Below the pieces are notes generated by a model. The model searched no databases. It was not told the origin of the DNA and was given only the letters and a program-made list of their open reading frames with translations. DNA of 64,000 nt from Hygrophila difformis (lineage: Eukaryota > Streptophyta > Magnoliopsida > Lamiales > Acanthaceae). This document shows positions 20,026 through 31,867 of the stretch, in pieces (the stretch's first letter is position 1; every line of letters starts with the position of its first letter). The stretch covers positions 15,919,917 through 15,983,916 of the forward strand of contig JAOANR010000015.1 in the NCBI GenBank assembly GCA_030278955.1. Reading direction: 5' to 3'. Made by a program: the position numbers and the translations under genes.

Positions 20026-21409
20026 TTTATTCTCTAGTACTCGGAATGGCTCAATGCAGGTGCCATAGTGCATCAAATTCCCTATGTGCACATATCTGAC
20101 ACAAATTTAAGGGTGAAAGATGTTTTCAGTAACCAACGCTAGAATTAGGATAACTTACATACTGCTCTTCCCGAGTTTATTAAAACTGAATTGCAAGCGT
20201 TTGGACACCTAGTGCCATACGCAGACGTTGCTGATTTCATCCGTTGGCTGGGAGATGTGGATGGGAAGTATAAGGTTAAGGGAGGTTATGTTTGGCTACT
20301 TACACAGAGAGGAGTGTTGAGGGAGAGGAACCGAGCTTTATGGCGCATTCAAGCTCGAGAAAAGGTTCGGTCTCTGTTATGGCTGATCGTACACAATTCT
20401 TTGCCAACCAATGACATCCGGTTTAGGAGAGGAATTGTTGATACCCCCATATGTGTTGTATGTGGTTTACATCGTGAATCTATCCACCATTTATTCTTCC
20501 AGTGTTCGTGGGCAGTGGCGGTGTGGAAGTAATTCTATCTGTTTATGTCTAGATGGTGGCAAGGGGATGTTGATGATATTGCAGCTAGTTTCATGAAGAT
20601 ATGTTGTAATTGAACAAGCATGCATTAGGCGATCCTGTGGGAAGTTTGGAAGGGTAGAAACACCGTGGTTATGAAAGGTGAGGTGGTGGACATTGAGGGA
20701 GCTGTGAAACGGGCTCGTTATATGGGCGAGTGCTACGACAGGGCCTTTGGAAAGCCATCTCGAACTGTGTCACCTAGATGGGTCTCGTGGAATCCGATGG
20801 GTGCTAGTAGTCATTTACTCAATGTGGATGGTAGTTCACTGGATAATCCGGGTCCTGCTGGTTTTGGTGGAGGCATTCGGGATGCGGATGGTAGGTGGAT
20901 TGATGGTTTTGCGGGTTCGGTCGGCGTCGCCTCTAATTTAGTTGCTGAGCTTCAAGGCGTACTGAATGGCTTACAGCGTCTTCTAGCCTTAGGGATTGAG
21001 GATGTTATATGTTATTCAGATTCCATGAAGGCCTTATGGATTTTTCGGCATGGTACGAGTGAGGATCATTGGTTACATCCTTTGTCTCTCCAAATTACAG
21101 AACTTTGTTCTCAGGTTCCAAGGGTGCGTTTGGTTCACATTTTGCGCGATGGGAATGCGGTGGCTGATTCTCTTGCCAAAACATGGTGCGAGAATAGAGG
21201 AGTTCTTTACCTCATGGGCTTTTCCTCTGGATGAAGTGTTGTAGGCATTAACGGCATATAGAGCGGGAGTTTGGTACCCCCGGTTTTGATGTTCTTGGTT
21301 GTCTTGTTTGATTTTCCTTTCCTCTCTTTAATCTCCCTTATGTAGCTTTTTTAGCTTTTTAGCATACTCTTTGCTGACGCTTGGCGTCATGTTCACAAAA
21401 AAAAAAAAA
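20026..21409 (+). mobile_element. LINE C: 5'-truncated L1-type LINE
   Basis: It encodes the C-terminal part of ORF2. The zinc-binding reverse-transcriptase end spans about 20170-20530 (RNRALWRIQAREKVRSLLW, CVVCGLHRESIHHLFF). An RNase H follows at about 20810-21180 (NVDGSSLDNPGPAGFGGG, VAELQGVLNGL, DGNAVADSLAK). A stop near 20531 and frame changes make it inactive. The poly(A) ends at 21409. CTAATTTTATT flanks it at 20015-20025 and 21410-21420 as an 11-bp target duplication, so it inserted into LINE A's tail. A TGACGC/GCGTCA hairpin just precedes the poly(A). Confidence 0.85.
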
Positions 21410-21856
21410 CTAATTTTATTCAAACAATATATCCATTTATCAAACTTCATTTTTATTCAAACAAAATTAAGGGTTATGAGTCAGTTGTGGGACTCATATT
21501 AAGGACTTAATCTCCTTTATCACATGTTAACTAAATTTATTATGTATAAGGACTAAATTGGAGTGGATTAAGGTGTCGAATAAGAAGTGTAAGGGCGGTA
21601 ACAGGCGTAAGGAGGTGGGGATTTCACCGAAAAACTACAAGTTGGGCCAAAAATTTTGGTGGCCAGTCTGCGAAGCCTACTAAACAAGGTGATAAAGGCA
21701 AACCTCTTAGCCCATCATTACACTGAATACTAAAGGTAAACAAGCCTTAAAATATGGGAAGGCCCACAACTCAGATAAGGCTCAAGTGGCAAAAGTAGGG
21801 GTGGGCACGGTTCGGTTAACCTGAATTTTTCAGGTATTTGTATTTGTATTTGAACC

Positions 21857-22452
21857 TAGGGGTGGCAAAAATCGGTATACCGAAATACCGTTACCGTTAC
21901 CGTACCGTACCGAAAATTTCGGTATGGGTAAAAATCATACCGATACCGATACCGAATATTTCGGTATACCGAAAATCGGTATACCGAAAATTTCGGTTTC
22001 TATAATCTATGCCGTTACCGTACCGAAAATTATATTTACCGAAACATACCGAAAAATACCGAAAAATACCAAAAATTTTACATACCGAACAATGCATTAC
22101 ATACCGTTACAAATTGGCATACCGAACTATACCGAAAAAAATCAATACAGTGGGCATCTTCCAATCGCGAGTATACCCAAAAATTACTTAAATTGGCCCT
22201 TCAAAGTTCCAAATGTCTTAACACAACAATATATATTGAATTTTAAAATAATATTAAAATTAATGTTTCGGTATTTCGGTATACCAAAATGCCGAAAATC
22301 CCGTATTCCCATACCGTTACCGTACCGTTTTTTTTGGCATACCTAAATTTCGGTATACCTAAATTTCGACATACCTAAATTTTAATATTTTTCGGTATTT
22401 TCGGTACGATAAGCTCAGCATACCGAGTTTTCGGTAATTTTTTCCAACCCTA
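21857..22452. mobile_element. Nested hAT-type MITE made of CGGTATACCG repeats
   Basis: It starts TAGGGGTGGCAAAAATCGG and ends TTTTTTCCAACCCTA, imperfect inverted repeats. The flanks TTTGAACC (21849-21856) and TTCGAACC (22453-22460) agree at 7 of 8 positions. The body is full of TTTCGGTATACCGAAA-type palindromes. ORFs across it on both strands are artefacts of the repeat. Confidence 0.8.
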
Positions 22453-22895
22453 TTCGAACCGGACAAATACTTCATTTTAGTATTTGTATTTGTAACCGGA
22501 GTCCTCGGTTAACCGGGGGTTCGGTTTCGATTCAATTCAGCGGTTAATCGATTCGGTTCGAATATTTTTTCCGACCCTCTAAAAATGTATAATCAAGTTT
22601 TCATTTCTTAATTTTTAAATTTCATAGATTTTATTTTTGAGGTAATTACACTATAGAAAAGATATATATAACAATGTAATCCATTGATTCTTTTTAGTGT
22701 TATCAAAATATGTTAGTATAAGTAACAAATCTTAGTGTAGTGGTATATTTCAATAATGGGGTATTCTTAAATACAAAAAAATCAATATAGACTCATTATG
22801 GTGATATATTTTGATAATTAACTCTTTTAATTTTTTATATTTATTTTATTATATACTTAAATAATTAAATAAATAATGATTATATCTTATCTATA

Positions 22896-23160
22896 TACTT
22901 CATCTGTTTTTATGAATCTGCAACATTTACTCTGCGCACGCAATCCAATGCACATTTTTAATAATAAATAATTTACGTTGTGTACAAGTAAAAAATTATA
23001 AAAATTTGATATTCTAAAACTACAAGATGAGACGATTCTAACAAGATCTCACTTGACCATATTTTTCTTCAATAACTATTATATACTCGTGAATCAAAGT
23101 TGAATGATGAATAGTGTTAAAAAAACCAAATGTTTCACTTTCACGGAAACGGAGGTAGTA
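22896..23160. mobile_element. TA-type MITE, copy 1 of 4
   Basis: It begins TACTTCATCTG and ends CGGAGGTAGTA. The core shares TCTAAAACTACAAGAT and AAGATCTCACTTGAC with copies at 40468, 46284 and 55196. Noncoding. It sits inside the hAT-type element. Confidence 0.75.
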
Positions 23161-24149
23161 TAATTTTACACCATCAAATGCCTATAATATATACAATATA
23201 TATAACTTCTAAAATAAAATAAATATATTCGGTTCGGTTCGGTTACTCAGGGAAAAAATTAAAGTATTTGTATTTGTATTTGAACCGGACGAATACTGAA
23301 ATTTGATATTTGTATTTGCTCCGGGGTCCTCGGTTAACCGAAAATTCAGTTCGATTACGGTTCGACTCAGCGGTTCAACGAATCGGTTCGAATATTTTGC
23401 CCACCCCTAGGCAAAAGAAAATAACTACGCGGATGGAAACCCCTTGGTGGCAAAAAGAGCCCGGCCTTCTCCGGAAAGAGACAGTAAGAATGAAGGGATG
23501 ACTGCGAACAATTCAGCCACTCACAATGGAGAAGAAACCGCTGAGAAAATCAGTCCAGATGAAGGAAATCCTCAAACTATGGATGAAGATAGTCCGGAGG
23601 AAGAGAAACAAAGTGGGAAAGCCGTGTTCAGTTGATGATAGGTCTCAAGGAGGATGGATCCCAGAGTGCAGTGGATACATGAGGTTGATGGGTTTGGTTC
23701 CTTTCTTCATCATATCTGTTTTATTTATGAAATTTTAAAAACTTCAATTTGATTGCTTGGAATGTTGGTGGTGTTATGGGAGCTTCCACTAGAAGGATCT
23801 TGGTTGAGTGCAAGGGAATAGGGTGACGGAGCGTCTCGCTAATGATGGCGATTCGAATGAGAGGTTCTTTACCACTTGGGCATTCCCGCCTGATTTCGTC
23901 TTGGGAAGTCTTACTGTGGATGCATTGGTGTTTGTTAGACTAGGTTCTATTTCATGTTGTTGTTTTCCTTTCCTGTATTTTGCTCTTTAGTCTCTTCCTC
24001 TGTATTGTTTCTTTTTGCTTCCTTCTTTTGTTCTTTCATGTGGTATTTTGTATTTCCCCGGCCATTAAATTGGCTTATCCAAAAAAAAATTGAAAAAAAA
24101 ATGAAACTTAAAGGACTAAGTTTTTCAATTGAAATGAAGAAAACTATTT

Positions 24150-24875
24150 GACGCCGGCTATTCCTACACCCTATTTTACTAACATCACCCCCACCTCAAT
24201 TTTACACTACTCAAAATGCCCCTTGTTTTCTTTTTAAAAACATCGCACATACTCCCCCACAACTACATACACCCCAAAACTCCAAAACCCTAACTTGGCC
24301 AAAATCGTGCGCAGCGAAGGCTCGCCGAACGCTCTACATGGTGCGCGGCCAGATGCGCCGAACGGTATACGGCAAAGGCTCGCCAGATGCGCCGAACGCC
24401 ACAAAGCCCGTTCAGTACACCAGGGCTGAACGGCCCTAGCCCTCCAGAACGCGAAAACTCTCTTTTCCAGCCCCAAATTCAATTACCCACACACAAATAA
24501 AGTAAACTCTTTTTAAATCATAATTTTATACAATTGAACTCTTTCTCATTCTACTTCTACATGAAATCAAAGTTTCCAACGTGTAATCCTGGCGTTCAAA
24601 TATGTTCTTGCTTCTTCTTCGGTGGATTTTTCCGATGGTGGTTGCTTATTCCAGCGAGGTGAGCGAGTGGGAGAGAGGTGGTGGCTGCGCTACTTCTTCT
24701 TCTTGTGTGAATACCGCCAGGTGAGTGAGTGGGGGACGATTGGGGTGAGGGTGGGTGTATGCAGTATGGTTCTTTTATTTTTTTATTTTTTTTAAAAAAC
24801 ATAAGGTTAATAGTGATATTTGGTATGGTATGTGGGGTGATGTTAGTATTATGTAGAGTACAAATAGCGTGAATC
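24150..24875. mobile_element. Mutator-like element 1, possible gene capture
   Basis: Long imperfect inverted repeats: the left reads CTAACATCACCCCCACC near 24179 and the right has the complement, GGGGTGATGTTAG, near 24834-24846. The 9-bp direct repeat AAACTATTT flanks it (24141-24149 and 24876-24884), the duplication length of Mutator elements. The interior is GC-rich (24300-24480 and 24600-24750) in AT-rich surroundings, with no recognisable protein. Confidence 0.8.
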
Positions 24876-24884
24876 AAACTATTT

Positions 24885-27800
24885 TAAATAATTTTAAAAT
24901 ATAAAGAACTAATTTTAAAATATAAAGAACTAATTTATTACTTCTTTGTTCCATTTGAGATGTTTTATTTTTTTGGGCATGATATTTTAGGTAGAGTGAG
25001 TTATTGTGTTAGAGTGAAGTAAATAGTTGATGTGATATTTATTTGAAGAATAAAAATCTATATATTATTAATATCATTAGTGGTCAACCAAGTCAACATT
25101 TAATGTGGTGTCTCTATTCTAAATTTCCAATTTTCTTAGATTTTTGCATTTTCTATTAATTAAATTTAGATTTTTGTATTTTTTATTTATTTATATTTAT
25201 TTATGTCAAAATATTTATTGATTTGGATATGAAAATCCTCATTTCCATTTTTAAAATGATATAAAATTTTCAATTTATATGGAATACCCATAATTACCAA
25301 TTTTAAAAGATTTGAAATTTGAAATTTTTTATATTTGCATTTATTTATATTAGATTTTGATTTTTTTTATTTATTTATATTTGATTTTTGCACTTTTTAT
25401 TTCAACAATTTTTATTTTTACACAATTTTCAGTTTTTAAAAGATATAAAATTTTTAACTTATATGAAATTCCTACAATTTTTAGCTTTTATAAGATTTCA
25501 AATTTTAATTTTGCGTTTATTTATTTATTTATTTATTTTAGACTTTAGCATTTTATTATTATTTTAGATTTTTGCATTATTTATTTATGTATTTATTTTA
25601 GATTTTGCATTGTTTTATTCACATAATTTTCAGTTTTAAAAAGATATGGAATTTTTAATTTATATAGAATCATGATATAGTTTGACACATAAATCGAAAT
25701 GTCAAAAAAGAAATGTCAAAAAACTGGTTATTTTTTTATTCGAAAAAAATAATGGGATGGAATTAGTTATTAACTGGTTATTTTTTATTCGAAATGTCAA
25801 AAAAGAAAAGCAATACATAAATCGTGGGATGGAATTAATATTATTTATTTTAGTTACATAAAAAATAATAAAATGAAAAACTTAAATAGGCTACAAGAGG
25901 GATGTGATTTCCATTTTTGGGCCATAATGAGGCGATTTGAACAACATGTGGTCCGCTTTGGCCCTATTTGTGGGTCCGACAGCCTTGTAGTGGCCCAAAA
26001 TTGTAAATAAAAAAATTAATAGCTAAAATCTGAAAATTGATCATTCTGATGGCCTAAAAAATTATTATCTCTAAAAATAATTCAAAACGAGTATAATTAT
26101 TAAGAGAAATGTGATTCATATTCTTTGGATAATTAGTTTAAAGTAAATTAATTATTTAGTAAAGCATATTATAAATAAAAGAATCTGATGTATAAAGAGT
26201 TATTGTGAGTGCGAATAGATCTATCTGTAAATAAAGAAAAATTTTATTTTTTAATCTATTTTTTAAGAAATAATTCATTAGTTTATATTTTAACAGATTT
26301 GTAATTTACGGAATAACAAATATAAATATAGCTTTATTAGGAATTGAAAGGCTAACTGCTGGAAATTATATAAGTTTGAAAATTTTCTCAGAAATGCCGA
26401 TACTTAACGTCTGAAACATATAATCTATTGATACTAGAACAGACATATTATAATAAGGAAGATATGAAGGCGGGTCATGCTAAGCTATTATCTTTCTTGA
26501 CTGATTAACGTAATAATGTTTATAATAAAATAATGTATTAGTTGATAGTGATGATGTTTGATATTTTTTCTTTACGTGGTGGAAATGATAAGATATTTAT
26601 CAATAATTTATCTAGAAAACTTTATGTATAGTCCTTCGTGGAAGATGTGATATGGTGCTGCCTGTAGCATCCACAGGAATAGTATCCAGTGGACTGGATA
26701 TTCTAAATTTAGTATTCAACTAGATTGTGACGAGAATTCTACCTGCAAAAAACTTACTCCATGAAATTATATAACCTCTCTTCTGAATAAAACAAAACTC
26801 ATTATTTGAGATGAAAATTCTTAATTGGTAGAATGATTTTGAGGCAGTTTGAATTAACCAAATTCTCCATTTGATTTCAGAGGAAAAAAATTCTCATCTC
26901 ACAGTTGTTTTACTATGACTATTTTTTTTTAAAAAAAAAAAACTCATTTGCACAGTGAATATTTCATATACGCGATGGTAATTGGTAAAGCTGGTATTGA
27001 TCTTGGAGATGTACAATTAGATGTGACATTTCCAGATGATAATTTTATAAAATATACGGAAGATCATATAGCGGTATTTGTTCAGAGTACTGATGCAAAT
27101 ATCAACTGCACCATTTCAAATCCAGATATTTTTAAAGATTATATTATACTGACCCATACCAATGATTTCTCATACGATCAGTGATTATATCATGGAACAT
27201 ATATCTACAAATAAAAATGTATATATATCAGTTCTAACAATATTTATCAAGATGATGAAAGTATAAGTAAAGCCAATGAATTATTTTCACTGGAATATCT
27301 AAACACAATCAATTGTTCTGGATTACCGAAAACTATAGTTGAATGAGGGTTGCATAGTCATGCATCTTAGTAATATAGATCCATTAAATAAATTATGCAA
27401 TGTAAGTAGGTTAATCGTAACTAAGATGCAGAGCCATATAATTGAGGTTAAATTAATTTTCGAGAAACCATGAAAATAGAAAATTCTTGATTGGTAGAAT
27501 AAATATGAGCCTATCTGATTTAATCAAATTCCCCATTCGATTTCAAATGAGAAAATTCTCACTCGCGGTTTGTTTTGCTATGATTATAAACAAAAGTCAA
27601 TGTCAATCTTTAAAGAATGTTGGGCTTTATCTTCCAAAATCAATTTTTAGCCATTAACAGTTATGTTGGAATATTTCGTGTCACTAGCAAGATATGACTT
27701 AAAGTATTAACATACAATTAAGAATGATTAACTCAACATAACACAAGAAATATTTACAATGAAATTTATATATGACAAAAAATTTACAAAATTAATACTT

Positions 27801-28249
27801 GATGTAGGTGATGGTAAAGCTGTTATTGAATTTTGAGATGTACAATCAGTTGTGACATTTCCGGGTGATATTCTTATAAAATCTACGGATGATCCTATAA
27901 CGGCAATTTTTTATAGTACATATACAAATAAGATTTTCAACAATGAAATTTTCAGCAAATTGCAGGGGAATTTTTCATATTATGCTTAATACTTATATTT
28001 AAATTTTATTTTATTTTAATTTAAATTTCAAATTAAATAAAAATATTATTTTAATAATTATTTTTATTGATATGTTAGGTTTGTACCGGACAAGCCACAG
28101 ACGCTAAAGATGGTATAATATAATTTCTTTGTTAGTTTTAAAAATAATTGAATTATATTATCATATACTCCTGTTTCGAATCTATATAAAATCATTACAT
28201 ATTTTTCATTACTCAAAATACAATTTATTATTAATTTATATAATATAAA
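24885..28249. other. AT-rich intergenic DNA with decayed repeats
   Basis: No gene recognised. 25200-25650 is dominated by TTTATTTA-type low complexity. A local duplication of GGTTATTTTTT and AATGTCAAAAAAGAAA phrases lies at 25700-25820. The only structure of note is the decayed duplication at 26815-27930. Confidence 0.6.
26815..27930 (+). repeat. Decayed tandem duplication with a short ORF
   Basis: Units at about 26815-27190 and 27475-27930 share GAAAATTCTT-ATTGGTAGAAT, then TTTGATTTCA and TTCTCA, and a segment coding in the first unit (26978-27184) for about 70 residues (GKAGIDLGDVQLDVTFPDD). The second unit carries the same coding segment with an in-frame stop and other changes. I do not recognise the protein. 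It may be a relic of an unknown element or a gene fragment. Confidence 0.5.
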
Positions 28250-31200
28250 TATAACACCCCGTAAAATTTTGAATAAAAATTTAAGTTTAAACGGTGACAT
28301 TCAATTTTTTCTAAATTCTCCTTAGATTTTCATTGATGATCATTAAATAATTTAAAGAATGTAAATTAATACTTTCTTAAAGCAACGACCATTTAATCTA
28401 AATTTAGTATGAATTAATTAGACATTTTTATACCTAAAACCCAAACTAACATTTTAACACAAATTAAATCGTGTAATGAAATATCATTGAAATATTTTAA
28501 AATTTAGGTCCATTAGTTATAAGCTTGGGAATAAACACAATTGGACATGAGTTAAGTGATACAATAAATTACATGGTTGAATTTAAATTCTTAACCAATT
28601 ATATTATGTAGTACTTAGATAATTAATTGGCACAAGTCCGTTGGTACCATTAATTTACGTCGGATTAAGCATTATCAAACTTGAATTAAAATATAAAGTT
28701 AAGCCCGTGTCATTGAAATAAAAATATTAATCCATCTAAGTGTTAAAAATTTGTATTTTTTTGCCCAACTACTTCAGTATGCTAAAGTCCCAATTATCCC
28801 AAATTAAAGGATTTGGAGTCTTTGATTATTTGATTATTAGTGCCAAGTTAATAAATAAAATTAATTCTATTAAATCCATTAAACTAAAATTTTAAGTGAG
28901 AAATTATTAAGTCAATAATTTAAATTGATTAGTTGATTAAATCCAAAATTAGGATAAAATTGGGCCAGTTAATTATATAGTCCAATAAGTAAAAATAATA
29001 AAAAAAAATTGGATCCAATCCATTTAGGTCCAACCCAAACCAAAGCCCAATCCAACTCAAAAGCCCAACCTATTACACAAACCCTAACCCTAACCCTAAT
29101 GAGCAGCCGCCGCCGCCTCTTCGGCGCCGTCATCGCCGGCGCCGCCGCCGGCCGGCCCCTGCAGCCACCACCCGCCACCATCCTCTCCATCATTCTATTC
29201 CATTTCCGGTCGTCTTCTCCATCCTCCTCCATTTCCGGCCGCGCCTCCGTCCACCATCTCCGCCACCATTGTCATCTTCCCCATCTTCCTCACCATTTCC
29301 CCCACCGGCCACTGCCGCCGGAACCACCATCATCTTCTCCACCTTCCATCACCACCATCTCGCCTCCCATTCTCCAGTTCTGCCACCACCACCGGCGGCA
29401 TCCTCACCACCTCAGCCGCGTCGCCACCACCGCCCAGCAGCCCTATCCTCGCTGCCGCCGTGCAACCAGCGCCGCCATCTCTTCTTCGACTCCGCCATCC
29501 TTCACCACCGGAAACGCCACTTTGCGCCACCACCATCGCGGCCACCAGTCACCACGGATCCGCCACCACCACTGCCACCTCGCGCCACCATCACAGTCCC
29601 CTCGCCACCATCGGATCTCCCTCCATCTCCATCCCCCTCTCAAGCCACCACCACTGTCGAGACACCACCGAGGCATCACCATCCCTTCTATCCCAAATCC
29701 TCAACAAAACATGATTCAAACCAAAAAAAAAAAAGAAAAAAATTAAACAAGACTGAGAGAAAGAGATAGAGAAGGAAAGCCATTGTCGGCAACCGGTCGC
29801 CATCGCCGTGTCTCCATCGCCGCTCGTTGTGTGCCCGGAGAAATTCATGAGCATGGGGACTAAGTTGAAAGGAGAGTTGTGGAGGAGAAGGAAAGTTGTG
29901 GAAGATTTTTTTTTTTTGTAGGGACTAATGGTGTTAATGGTATTAAAGAGGAACGCGGATCGATTGTTTATAAAACTATCCCCAATTCCTTAATCAGCTC
30001 ACCACTCACTCTTCCTCCTTCCCAGATTATTTCCAGTATCTCTTTCCTTTCCAGCTAATTTTTTTTATTTATTTATTTTTCCAACTTTCCAGCTATTCCC
30101 ACGTTTTATTTTGCCATTTTGAGAGCAGTAGGAGATTTCAGAAATTCTCTGGTAAGAATTAATGGAATTGAAAAATGTATAGTTATTATTTATTCTAAAA
30201 TATTATTATATTATATTAAATTAATGTTAAAATTTTTGCTAGCCAAATAACTGAAAAAGGGGTATCTGCTCGTAGCCTGTGCGTGTGTCATACCCATTTC
30301 GCCACGGTAACTATAAGTGGATTTTTATTCTTTGGAGTAAGCCCAATTTTATTTTAGCTTGAGCATAAATTTCAATACCACATTTATATTTTTAAATTTA
30401 TGCTTATTGCTCCCTACTGCTTTTGGAATATTGGTATGCCATTTTTACTGTGCTTAATAATTGTTATAACCATTTCTCAAAATCCTACGGATTTTTGAGC
30501 GCGCATTGTTACGGGGGTGAGACTGTGTGTGGGTCGCTGCTGTCCAACTCCCCCGTTTGTTGTGCAATATTTAGCCACACGGAGACCACTGGGATTATTC
30601 AGCCCGATGCCATTACCTTATCTCACAGTGGGTTTGAGGAAATTTCTTACCTCCCCCACACCCTTGAGTGTATGTGCGAATTGGGCCTTACGGCGGGGAA
30701 CCTGCACATCACGGTGGCTGAGATTATTATTTCTCGGTAACGCATATTGTTATATTATCTGTTCCCGGGATATAGAATAATATTTCGTATATGTATAAAT
30801 TATCCTCGTTTAAGCATGCCTTATTCCCTAAATGTTATTTAAATTATTTCCATAACTCGACCTCCTCCGGGAGTAAGGGTCTACTTACTCAGCGATTGTT
30901 TTCGCTGACTCTACATTTTTCACAATTTCCTTTCAGGATATGAGATCTGCAAGGTTCGGTAGAGCATCTTTTGCACGGGCACGGTTTGGGATATTATTAT
31001 TATTTAAAAAAAATGTATATTTTAAAATCCCCAATGGGATAAATAATTATTACTTGGCATAGATTTTATTTTTTTAGCATGGAGAAATTATTTGGGTTTA
31101 ATTCTCACTTGTGCAATTATTGTGACCTACCAGTCTAAACAACGCGCTTCATGTTTTTATCATATTATTTTTAAATGCATGGTAATATTTTTTTTAAATT

Positions 31201-31514
31201 AAAATTTCCATGGATTTATTCCATTATTACCGTTACGCGCATTTGAGGAATATATTCCTCCGTGTTGGTTGTGTAAACCGCACAAATTTTATTAAGCTTA
31301 TTTTATACTTGTTATAGTATTATAAGCTTATGTGAACATTATATGTTGACTTGTCCGGAAAGTGGTTAGCATATACATTAAACTCCGATTTTATGCAAAT
31401 ATGCCTGCTAGCCTTAGCGTATTTCAGACGGCCTGGAATACGTGGCGGTAACATCGGCCCATTTTTCCCGCATTTTGCTTTCGCTGTACCTTTAGGGAAA
31501 ATGGGGGTGTTACA
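28250..31514 (+). mobile_element. Probable solo LTR of a chromovirus (Tekay/Del-like) element
   Basis: It starts TATAACACCCCGTAAAATTT and ends GGGGGTGTTACA, the terminal wording of many plant chromovirus LTRs (normally TGTAACACCCC, here with one change at the second base). ATAAA flanks both sides (28245-28249 and 31515-31519) as a 5-bp target duplication. No internal retroviral domain is present over 3265 bases. It contains (CCCTAA)3 at 29082-29099 and a GC-rich Pro/His-codon tract at 29100-29700, whose ORFs on both strands look like compositional artefacts. A TATAAAACTATCC phrase near 29969 may be its promoter. Confidence 0.72.
29082..29099 (+). repeat. Three telomere-type CCCTAA units
   Basis: Exactly three units inside the solo LTR, just before the GC-rich tract. 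Too short to be telomeric DNA and probably part of the LTR sequence. Confidence 0.85.
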
Positions 31515-31519
31515 ATAAA

Positions 31520-31867
31520 TATAAATATTATATAAAATAAATAAATATGCCCGTCGAGTCTCGACGGATTACTTGCTAGTTTTCTAAATAAGAAAATGTG
31601 ACAAATATATTGGACGTAACAAAATAGAAAATGTGATATTGGACGAGGGAGTAATTTTTTCACTATTTACTTCTCTCTCAAGAATCAATCGCAAAGGAAG
31701 TACTTCTCCAAAAAAAAAAAAAAAAAAAAAAAAAAAGATATCGCAAAGGAAGTTCGGAGTATTACATTTTGTTACCGAAAGAAAAAAGGAAGAGGGGTTA
31801 ACCGGGAACATCGGGGTTCTAACAGACCTCATTACCCCCCAAAATCAATCAATAAAGACACAGAGAG
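31520..31867 (+). other. Upstream region of the METTL21-like gene
   Basis: AT-rich, with a MITE-like end (GGACGAGGGAGTA near 31642) and a run of A at about 31711-31736. The last 100 bases, including ACAGAGAGATG at the start codon, are probably 5' UTR. No clear TATA box. Confidence 0.4.

Larger units (their letters stand above)
21796..23409. mobile_element. Non-autonomous hAT-type element with 8-bp target duplication
   Basis: Terminal inverted repeats are TAGGGGTGGGCA (21796-21807) and TGCCCACCCCTA (ending 23409). GGCAAAAG flanks both sides (21788-21795 and 23410-23417), a perfect 8-bp duplication as hAT elements make. A roughly 185-bp CGGTT-rich unit (GGTCCTCGGTTAACCG and similar) occurs at the left end, split by the nested element, and again at 23225-23409. 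No transposase gene. Confidence 0.88.
21557..24110 (+). mobile_element. LINE B: short LINE, split by a nested hAT-type element
   Basis: AAGGACTAA at 21548-21556 and 24111-24119 flanks it. The left piece (21557-21795) and the right piece (23410-23640) look like ORF1 C-terminal sequence, interrupted by the hAT-type element. From about 23745 it has the start of ORF2 (IAWNVGG), which jumps after some 25 codons to GNRVTERLANDG and FFTTWAFPPDF, then a 3' tail and a poly(A)-like end near 24081-24101. The deletion resembles that in LINE A. Not functional. Confidence 0.72.

Noticed and set aside
21897..22346. ORFs reading RYTDFRYTEI or similar
   Set aside because: They follow the CGGTATACCG repeat in both directions, so they are a product of the repeat.
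29082..29099. Interstitial telomere
   Set aside because: Only three CCCTAA units, within an LTR. No array.
29009..29854. Long overlapping ORFs on both strands, rich in Pro, His, Ser or Trp, Gly, Arg
   Set aside because: Open on both strands because of GC-rich CAC/CCG-type repeats inside a probable LTR. No domain.
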